Assembly: GCA_015499985.1 (NCBI GenBank)
Contig: JAAAUF010000467.1
Span: forward strand, 6,236-32,215
Direction: 5' to 3'
From: Haplosporangium gracile
Lineage: Eukaryota; Mortierellomycota; Mortierellomycetes; Mortierellales; Mortierellaceae
Length of the DNA: 25,980 nucleotides
Of this stretch, positions 18,315 to 25,980 are shown piece after piece. Both the position numbers and the translations under genes were made by a program. The notes under the pieces were generated by a model. It was given only the letters and a program-made list of their open reading frames with translations. It did not search any database and had not been told where the DNA came from. Within the stretch, counting starts at the first letter, position 1; each line of letters opens with the position of its first letter.

Positions 18315-21300
18315 GCAGCAGCAGCAGCAGCGGCAACCTACGCCTCCATTAGCTAACCAACAAACAGCAGGAGGACTGAATGGATTAAACGCCCAGATGT
18401 CAGCCATGTCTGTTGGCGCCAATAACGCTGTGGATGCACCAGGATATAATCAAATGCCGCCTCAAGGCCCGCCTATGCAGTCAGAAGTACGTATTGTTTT
18501 CAAATTGCGGTCGATATACATTTTATCATTGTATTCGCCTAGTTAACATATCTGTTGATGCTTCATCGATGTAGGCCGCTAAGCCAAAAGTTGGAGCAAG
18601 AGCAAAGCGAGTATTCGCGTCGGATCCATCTGCTCCACCTACCTCTTCGGGGATGGCACCATCTCCTCCAACGATCCCCCAGCCAGGCATGGAAACTCAG
18701 AGCTATGGACAGCAATTAAACCAAGGTCCTGGCCAACAGCAACCAGGATATGCTCAACATCAGCAACCAAATGCTCCCTATCAACAGCAACACTACCAGC
18801 AACAGCAGCACCAGCAGCAGCACCAGCAACAACACCAGCAACAACACCTGGCTCACCAGCAACAACCGTACTTGGCTCACCAACAGCCTCATTTGGCCCA
18901 ACAACAACCACAGTATGGTCAACAACAGCCTATAAACCAGTCTCAGCAATTCCGACCTCAGGTTCCCGTCCAGCCGGCGGCACCAAGACCCAGGATTGAC
19001 CCGGACCAAATCCCTTCACCGGTGGCTGTTCAGGAAGCGGATCAAGAGGAATGGGACCAAAAGCCGTTTGTGACTTCTCTCAGGACCAGTCCTACGCCCC
19101 TTGCCAGCAGTGACTTTATGGCCATTGATGGAGGTATGTATCATATCATCCCTGCATTAACACGATTGGGTGTAATTGGGTGTAATTAAGTATACATGGG
19201 TATCCACGCCTTATAGAGGTCCAACATGAGGATATCCTTAAATAACGACATGCGCATTTATAAATTCATTAGGTAACTGCAATCCTCGGTTCTTCAGGAT
19301 GACGACTTACAACCTCCCAAACACCGAGGATCTCCTCAACACATCCCAGCTGCCAATGGGTCTTGTTATTCAGCCCTTGGCCCAGCTTCGAGCCGACGAA
19401 GCTCCTATCGAGACTGTGGATTTTGGGGATGCAGGACCCGCTCGTTGCCGTCGTTGCAACGCCTATATCAACCCTTACATGATCTTCACCAATGGTGGAC
19501 AGCGCTTTGTCTGCAACATGTGTCTCTTTGAGAACGATGTCGAGCCCGGCTACTTTTGCAACCTGGACATGAATGGTCGTCGTTGTGATTTGGATCAGAG
19601 ACCGGAACTCCGTAACGGCACAATTGAGTTTGCGGTCCCTAAGGAGTACTGGAGCAAAACGCCGGCATCTGCAGCCTATGTGTTTGCGATCGATGTGTCG
19701 TGGAACTCTGTCCAGAGCGGCATGTTGCACCGCTGTGTGACAGGCATTAAAGAGGCCATCTGGGATCCTAACGGGGTTTCAAAACTGGCGCCAGGTGCAC
19801 AGATTGGAATCTTGACCTACGACAAGAACGTGCACTTCTACAACCTCTCGGTAAGTCTTGAACGTTTGTGTGAATTTTTGGTGGCAAATTTGCCAATATA
19901 TTAGATTACGACTGATATATCATCTTGGTCTCGTTCAACACATAGCCCACACTGGAGCAGGCGCAGATGATGGTTGTACCTGATGTTTCAGATATGTTTG
20001 TTCCTTTGAGCGATGGTTTCCTTGTCGACCCGCAGACCTCTCAGTAAGTTGCATGATAGCATCACAAATAGGACTTGTTCTTGTTTTCTTTGTACAGCCT
20101 TATTGACTTTCAATTCCCTTTCATAGGTCGCTCGTTGAATCAATGTTGGATATGCTGCCTCAACTCTTTGCAGAGAACAAGACGCCCGAAGCAGTGATTG
20201 GCGCAGTAGTCCAATCAGTGAGAATGGCACTCGAGAGCCGTGGAGGGAAGCTCATTGTGTTCCAGACGGCACTTCCAACCTTCGGTCCAGGAGCACTCCG
20301 ACATCGCGATGAATTGAAACTCTATGGAACGGAAAAAGAAAAGACTCTGTATGCACCCCAGGACGACTTTTACAAAAAGCTAGCAGAGAGCTGCGTTGAC
20401 GCTGGTCTCTCAATCGATCTGTTCCTTTTTCCCAACGCCTATGTGGACGTTGCGACTCTGGGATGCTTGTCGACCATCACCGGAGGAGAGACACATATGT
20501 TCACCAACTTTAATGCTGACCGAGACGGAGTCAAGCTGGCTGGAGATATCAACAGGCTAGTGACGCGACCCTTTGGATTCAACGCGTTGATGCGTGTACG
20601 TTGCTCGACTGGCCTGCGTGTTGCAGAACATTTCGGCAACTTCCACATGAAGAACAGTACCGACCTCGAGATTGCGGGGCTGGACTCCGAGAAGGCCTAT
20701 GGAGTTTTTGTGAAGCACGACGGCAGACTGGACGAGAAGATCGAGGCTTCCTTCCAGGTTGCGTTGCTCTACACCACCGCCGATGGAAGGCGCCGCGTCA
20801 GAGTGCACAACTTTAGCACGCCTGTCACCACGTTGCTGGGCAATGTTTTCCGTTGGGCAGACATGGATACCACCATCAACTTTTTAAGCAAAGGAGGTAA
20901 ACAACTCTTCCAAGTCGCTTGCTTTTCAAAGACTTGCACATACCATTCAAGTCAAACAAACTAACATCATTCAATGACCCGATGCCTCGTATTACCATCT
21001 AGCCATCGCCCAAGCTTTGAGCAAGCCTTTGAACGAGGTCCGCGAAGCACTGACAGACAAGTGCGTCAAGATCCTGTCTGCTTATCGCCGAAACTGTGCC
21101 TCGTCCACCGCTCCAGGACAGGTAATGACTTTTGACGAAATTTGGCTCATGTGCTGTTATTTTTTTTGCCACCAAATTTTGACTGTGTATTCCTAACCCA
21201 CCTTTTGGCTTTCGCTTGTTTCAAATCTACAGCTTATCCTTCCAGAGTCGTTCAAGCTGTTCCCTCTGTATACCCTGTCTCTCTTAAAATCAAAGACGCT

Positions 21301-22096
21301 CCGCGGGGGAAGGGACATCAACAGCGATCTGCGAGTATACCAGATGAGGATGCTGAAGAGTATGGGCGTCAGCGAAAGTATCGTCTTTTTCTATCCACGC
21401 ATGATCGTAGTGCACGCTATGGACGAAAGGGTAAGTAGCAAGTCTATTAAATGGCTCTTGAGAATAGTCGCCGTTGTACTTCTACCTTGGCTTCACGCGT
21501 CTAACCTTAAATGTGCACTGATATCCCTTATGAAATAGATTGGAGTGATGGATGTGAATGGAAGGGTCTTCCTCCCACAGCTTGTGCGTGTGTCTTATGC
21601 CAGACTCAACCCTGCCGGCGCCTATATGCTTGAGAATGGCCAAAGACTGTTCCTCTGGCTTGGCAGAGAGATCCATCAGCAGTTCCTGCAGGACGTTTTT
21701 GGTGTTCAGACCCTGGATGAAGTTGATTCCAGTCTTGTATGTGACTTAACTTTGCCCTTTGTTCACCATTGCAAATGAAATGAAACGTTGACTAACCGCA
21801 ATGTATTCTTCCTTCTTAAATAGCGGTTCTTGCCAGAGTTGGATACACAGACGAGTAGTCAGCTTCGGATGATCAGGGCATACATGCAGGCACAGCGGCC
21901 CAAGTATCTGGATCTAACTATTGTCCGCCAGGGTAAAGACCAGGCCGAGCTTGATTTCTCGAACTTACTGGTCGAAGACAAGAACAACGAAGCCATGTCC
22001 TATGTCGACTACCTGCCTACCATCCATCGCATGATCCAGACTGAGGTCACTACGCGATCCCATGAGGTTCACACTGGCATATGGTCTCATCGTTAA
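17373..22096 (+). CDS. SEC24: COPII coat cargo-binding subunit Sec24
   Basis: Ten exons: 17373-17664, 17924-18486, 18575-19133, 19273-19850, 19946-20043, 20127-20896, 21003-21121, 21233-21430, 21539-21736 and 21824-22096 (1215 aa). Sec24 pairs with Sec23 on ER exit sites and selects cargo into COPII vesicles. Seen: a Gln/Pro/Gly-rich disordered N-terminus (1 to about 465) with a 17-Gln run; NCNPRFFRMTTYNLPNT, the classic entry to the folded core; a zinc finger with C530, C533, C552 and C555 (CRRC...CNMC); a trunk domain (YVFAIDVSW, GILTYDKNVHFYNL, DLFLFPNAYVDVATL); a beta-sandwich and helical part (LGNVFRWADMDTTINFLSK, LTDKCVKILSAYRRNC); and a gelsolin-like C-terminus (ARLNPAGAYMLENGQRLFLWLG). 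It ends with SYVDYLPTIHRMI plus a short extra tail. Longer than human Sec24 paralogues because of the N-terminus. The start is the first in-frame ATG (MSNYQPQQQ). Confidence 0.96.
18280..18330 (+). repeat. CAA/CAG trinucleotide tract encoding 17 Gln in SEC24
   Basis: Seventeen uninterrupted glutamine codons, first CAA-only and then CAG-only, in exon 2. The block change from CAA to CAG is typical of a microsatellite that expands by slippage. It sits in the disordered N-terminal arm and should not disturb the folded core. Confidence 0.9.
18781..18920 (+). repeat. Gln/His-rich degenerate repeat in SEC24 exon 3
   Basis: Codons give QQQHQQQHQQQH-type units followed by degenerate LAHQQQP / LAHQQPH / LAQQQPQ units. 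Both look like unequal-crossover or slippage products of a CAACAGCAC core. The antisense strand is open but Leu/Val-rich, a consequence of the repeat, not a gene. Confidence 0.75.
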
Positions 22097-22202
22097 AAAA
22101 AAAAGACAGAATTTTTCAGGAGGAACTGCGGTCGCGGCGAGAAAAATGTAGCAGACTTCTTTTTTTTTTCTTCTCTTTTGATCTTTTTCCTTTTGCTCCA
22201 TG

Positions 22203-22208
22203 AATAAA
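22203..22208 (+). terminator. AATAAA poly(A) signal of SEC24
   Basis: An exact AATAAA 107 nt after the SEC24 stop. It lies 25 nt before the opposite-strand AATAAA assigned to SEC8, so cleavage sites of the two convergent genes should overlap. Confidence 0.65.
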
Positions 22209-22232
22209 ACAAAAATGTAACGTTTTGTGTGT

Positions 22233-22238
22233 TTTATT
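22233..22238 (-). terminator. AATAAA poly(A) signal of the SEC8 gene
   Basis: A minus-strand AATAAA, 51 nt past the SEC8 model's stop codon at 22290, at a normal distance for a terminal exon. This supports the short gene really ending here rather than continuing through an unseen intron. Confidence 0.6.
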
Positions 22239-22289
22239 ATCGAACATGTACATCGTGTTTTCTAAGAAAAAAAAATATAAAAAGCATAC

Positions 22290-24307
22290 CTAGAATCGAC
22301 CCATGGGAACATTGATGACACCATGATCAAAGAAGGCGCCCACAACCACCGTACCGTCTTCCCGACTGAGAGGAACAGACTCACGGATCCGCTCAACAAA
22401 CGCAACCGCAGGACGAATGACCACACTGATATGGGCTGGGTCTGCCCGCACCAATGACTGATGTCCACTGGCCGACGTCTGCAATTGGTTATTAGTCGTC
22501 GTCGTAGTCGAAGATCCATTCAACAGCGCTGGGTTCTTCCACCCTGTCACACCATTCTGGGCTGCCTTCAAGTAACCCGGGATCAGGGGCACTGAATTAG
22601 CAGTCGCTGCGGCGGCCTTCTTGCTGCTACTGCTTGTGCTGGTTCCAGTTCCAGTTCCGGTTCCATTGCTTCCTCCCTGAGAGGACGAAGATCCAGATCC
22701 CTTGCCGTCCGGGTTAAGTGCAGCAATCGGGTGGTTAGCAAGCACTTCTGCATACTTGTCCTGGATCAGCCCCGAGAATGCCAATGAGGGTCCTTGTTCG
22801 TTCATCTGGGCATATACCTGTGGCAATGCCTTGCGCAGAGGGTCCGTCGCAAACACTCCAATCTCATTGTCGTACACCTTGCACAGCGACGATCCTCCAA
22901 TCGAATCCGTGAACTTGAACAATTGCTATTATTTGTTTTTAGCCCATACAAATAAAGAGTTGTTAGGAAATAATATCCCACGCTCTTCTGCTTCATAAAC
23001 CCCCATCGTATATCAGCTCGCTTACCCTGTTCTTGTCACGATTGGCCTTGCGTGACCGGAGAAGATCAGATCCAGAATCATGGCTCGAGCCGCCCAAGAA
23101 GTTGTCCAATCCATCATCGCCCTGGTTAATGTCCATCAAGTAGTCCGAAAGCAAACAGCGGATCTCGGTCAACATGGGCGTCCAGACCTCCGCAAACGAA
23201 TACATCTTGACTCCAGCGAGCCCCATCTCCTTTCTCTTCATATGATCACCCTCCACGCGCTATTCAACCATGAAGAAAGATAGCGGCGATTAAAGCCATA
23301 TCAGTATTCCAGCGCTTGGACATATCGATAAGACAAACGAGAATCAACATGCGCAGTGCCCCATACCCTCAGCAATCGTTGTCCGGCAATCAAGACAGTA
23401 CTATGTCCTTGTGTGACACACTCCAACTTTGAAAAAAGGGTCCAGAAAAGATCCCTCAAAATCTCATTCTCATTATTCTTAGTCGCCAAGTACTTTTCGT
23501 CGTCCTCGTCGTCGAAGTTTGAATCCCGTGTGTTAATCGTTTTCAGTGCAGCCGCGTTCCTCCTAGAATTTAACAATGTTCAAAGAGAAAGCCGGTTAGT
23601 TTTCGATGCATCCTGCTACCGTGAACCCATATTCGACACACCTGCACTACTTGGCATCAAAAAAGGAGAAGAGCAACCATTACCTTTCGTTGACCTCGCT
23701 GATAGTCTTGTCGATCAACTGATACGTCTCCAAAGGAACGCGCTGTAAAATAGTCTGATCGCAAGAAAAACGTAGAAATAATTAACAATCAATTCTTTCG
23801 CGAAAAGATAAAGTCAACAAAATCGGGACCAGCTCACTTACCACAATAGCGTCCTTGAACTTGCCGAGGAGACCAAGAGACTCGACCAAGATCTCGAGAT
23901 AATACGCCGAATCAACTTCTGGGTTGACTTCAAGGTCCTCAGTGATCTATTATCCATGAGAAAAAAATACAAGTAATTCGATCAGTCAACTGTAGGTACC
24001 CTTGTCTTTGGCCGGCAGACACGCTAATATATAAGGACTTCTTGTAACATACCATCTCGTCGTCCAGTCTGACTTCGTTTCCTGGTTTGGACTTAGGTTG
24101 GAATCCAGCACTTCTCTTCAATCGATCGGACGAAAGGCTTCCCAGTTTGTCCTTACCAAGTCTATCATTCATAATAAGCGCTCAACATTAGATGCGCCTC
24201 TTTCGTGTGGTATCCACATACGTTCAGCATATTGGTAGGTCTAATACAAAGTCCACCTACCCATCAAATAATCCGCGCTCAGCTAAGGGTACTATAACAT
24301 ATTAGGA

Positions 24308-24339
<32 letters not shown>

Positions 24340-25726
24340 GTCAATACTCCACATTTCGCCTTAAGAATTCAGTTGGACTCATGCACATACAATCGCAACG
24401 ACGTACATGCTTCTTGTCCAGTGGTATATGTAGCCCATCGACTGTCGCAGTACGGACTCTTGAGGTAAAGGTGGTTGTGAAGCTCCTCCATGAGCATCTC
24501 CGCCATAGACTACAAGCGTGGTTCAAAAACGCATTAAACGTCAGTCTTCGATTATAGTAGTGCCCAACAGGTTAGATTATATCACGAAAATACAAAAGAC
24601 GAGCAAGGTCTTCACTTACTTCAAGCTGCTCGTTCAAGAATCGCGTCAGGTCTGATAATGCACCCACAGAGACCATCTCAGGCTTTGCAATAGTCTTGGA
24701 TGCCGAGACCAGTAGCTTGACAGCCGCCAGGAAATGCTTCTCGCGGATAAGCGCCTCCAATTTCTCAGGCACTTGCTTCAACTCCTCGCTAGAAGTATGA
24801 ACATATTGATGAAAACGTTAACATACATACCCCAAGTCACCCACATTTTTTGGAAAAAGATACTTGACAAAGGAAGAATCCTTACATCTCGTCGAGCATC
24901 TCAATCATGTCCTTGTACTGCTGACTCTTGTTGTAAAGCTGAACAAGATCCGCGTGTCGCAAGCGCAGAGATTCCTTTGAGTTTTTAAGATCCATACGCA
25001 ATTCCTTGACTCTGCTCTGCGAATCTGCGATACTGTCAATGACTCCACCGTATGTTCCAATCGAAGCATTGAATCCCTGGTATGAACCTACAAATATATG
25101 AAAGAGATGTCAAATTATACAGCTTCGCGAAAAGCAAACCATGAAGGTATGTCCACAACGGTTTCTACTCGCGTTAGACTATTCGCTCCTCACCATCAAC
25201 AACGGCCTTGAGTGCTCCTTCGATACTACGAAGAATCATGCAGAACATGTCATAGTCCTTTCCAAGTGAACTGCCATCCATCAGCTCTAGGGCCAATGGC
25301 ACCGGATTGAACTATCGAAGAGAGAGGTGATATAAAAGGGAGTGAATACGTCTGACAAAAGGAGGTTCGTCCAATTCCTGCACTGTTTCGCCATGGCAAA
25401 CTCATCTCTCCCTACAAGAGTATTCTCATCTTAAGGTGCTTACATCCGGCTTGGTCATGAACTCCCATTCTTCGTTCAGAAGGTCTACATAAATACATGA
25501 GATGACAAGCGAAACAGGAGAAGTTGTCAGTCTCAGGGGAGTACCGGCGTCCGCACTTTCGAAGGTAAAAGTGATGGCAGCGGGTCGGAAGGCTTCCATG
25601 CCCTCCTTTAAGCGCCAGAGAGAGAGAAAAAAAAAGGGGGTGGTTTGTACCTCGAATGTCGATAGTACTAGGGTCTGCGACTTGGTTGTATTGGTCATGC
25701 CACTGGTAGTCGTCGTGGCGGTCCAT
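22290..25726 (-). CDS. SEC8: Exocyst subunit Sec8 (EXOC4), C-terminally truncated model
   Basis: Thirteen exons on the minus strand: 25726-25651, 25484-25444, 25311-25194, 25087-24886, 24788-24620, 24509-24407, 24282-24261, 24161-24053, 23946-23842, 23754-23684, 23562-23367, 23259-23026 and 22925-22290 (693 aa). Sec8 is part of the octameric exocyst that tethers secretory vesicles to the plasma membrane at growth sites. Seen: the N-terminal Sec8 exocyst domain (DLLNEEWEFMTKPDFNPVPL; YQGFNASIGTYGGVIDSI; a heptad-rich helix ending QQYKDMIEMLDEIEELKQVP); KLEALIREKHFLAAVKLL; LHNHLYLKSPYC; ITEDLEVNPEVDSAYYLEIL; YSFAEVWTPMLTEIRCLLSDYL; and LFKFTDS, matching human LFKFESS. A Ser/Gly/Thr/Lys-rich patch interrupts exon 13. 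Human EXOC4 is 974 aa. This model ends in FFDHGVINVPMGRF, where fungal Sec8 proteins carry a conserved FxDDFVxNVFLPQLE-type motif and continue for several hundred residues. The next 193 bp are 3' UTRs, so the missing part is not in the window. Confidence 0.85.
24261..24282 (-). other. 22-nt micro-exon of SEC8
   Basis: It encodes only S-ERGLFD-G across its two split codons. Frame is phase 1 in and phase 2 out, and it is the only bridge that joins exon 6 (GQEA) to exon 8 (LGKDKLGS) in frame. Acceptor CCCTTAG and donor GTAGGT are both acceptable. The residues fit the family, in which a basic, polar linker follows LYLKSPYC. Confidence 0.7.
24314..24339 (-). repeat. 26-nt homopolymer (poly-T in SEC8 sense) in intron 6
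   Basis: An unbroken run of 26 A on the plus strand, so T in the SEC8 transcript. It ends about 30 nt upstream of the acceptor of the 22-nt micro-exon. It can act as an extreme polypyrimidine tract; its length is prone to sequencing and replication error. Confidence 0.85.
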
Positions 25727-25980
25727 GGTGTCGTTAGGAACTTGTGTGAAGAGATGTCAGATGGCGTTAAAGTGGGGTAAAATCAAAGGGTGCCCACTCA
25801 TAGTGACTGCCACTCAAATGAATTTGGCCTGAACTGGAGTAAGGCGAAGCACGCGTGATATGCATAAAATGGCATGGCTGCGAGGCAATGGGCGAACTTA
25901 AGGCAAAAGTGTACAAAGAAGATCTCTAGGTTTCTTTATTCATGTTTCTTCAAAAGTATATGTACAATGAGTAATGCAAA
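25727..25980 (-). promoter_or_regulatory. SEC8 promoter region and possible end of an upstream gene
   Basis: The final 254 bp contain no supported coding frame. They should hold the SEC8 promoter. A minus-strand AATAAA at 25940-25935 could be the poly(A) signal of another minus-strand gene beyond the window edge, but no coding end is visible to confirm it. Confidence 0.3.

Noticed and set aside
18639..19009. Leu/Val-rich minus-strand frames over the SEC24 glutamine region
   Set aside because: Produced by the complement of CAG/CAA repeats; not genes.
22262..22289. A 28-nt 'intron' (GTATGC...CTTAG) right after the SEC8 stop
   Set aside because: Far too short to splice, and what follows is 3' UTR with a poly(A) signal, not coding sequence.
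1..25980. tRNA, rRNA, transposon or CRISPR content
   Set aside because: No cloverleaf, terminal inverted repeats, transposase-like frames or spaced repeats were recognised by eye; small RNAs cannot be excluded without a covariance search.

Overview
The window is intron-rich eukaryotic DNA, and every gene that can be named points to a fungus. The introns are mostly 75-160 nt with GT...AG ends, the intergenic regions are compact, and low-complexity Q, S and T tracts are common. A cobalamin-processing MMACHC homologue sits beside Nup2/Nup50, Gpd1, Sec24 and Sec8 homologues. Cobalamin chemistry is absent from the familiar Dikarya but is known from early-diverging lineages. With the F-box style gene and the general gene structure, this suggests a Mucoromycota-type fungus, most likely Mortierellomycotina. 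The lineage call is inference; the fungal call is firm.

Layout, left to right. (1) A minus-strand mitochondrial TRM61-type tRNA m1A methyltransferase (1635 to 53; 3 exons) faces away from (2) a plus-strand leucine carboxyl methyltransferase, LCMT1/PPM1 (1866 to 3742; 7 exons), across a 230-bp shared promoter. (3) A minus-strand Nup50/Nup2 nucleoporin (6224 to 3862; 5 or 6 exons) converges on LCMT1. (4) A minus-strand MMACHC-like cobalamin-processing protein (7496 to 6418; 2 exons) follows. A 1.8-kb non-coding stretch separates it from (5) the plus-strand NAD-dependent glycerol-3-phosphate dehydrogenase (9332 to 11871; 5 exons), which has an unusually long 866-nt third intron. (6) A minus-strand PPxY-containing multi-pass membrane protein (13289 to 12087; intronless) converges on GPD. 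Across 1.7 kb of promoter DNA lies (7) a plus-strand F-box-like/LRR-type protein (14963 to 16822; intronless). Then (8) plus-strand SEC24, the COPII cargo adaptor (17373 to 22096; 10 exons), converges with (9) a minus-strand exocyst SEC8 gene (25726 to 22290; 13 exons).

All multi-exon models below were joined by hand from splice consensus, reading-frame continuity and remembered family motifs. In each model the exon lengths sum to a whole number of codons.

The genes do not form an operon-like pathway. The notable items are the MMACHC homologue, a SEC8 model that stops inside a conserved motif with about a third to a half of the usual protein missing, a 22-nt micro-exon in SEC8 behind a 26-T tract, an in-frame optional intron in the nucleoporin, the long GPD intron, and an unrecognised PPxY membrane protein. 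I saw no mobile element, CRISPR array, rRNA or tRNA. I found no clearly new multi-gene system.
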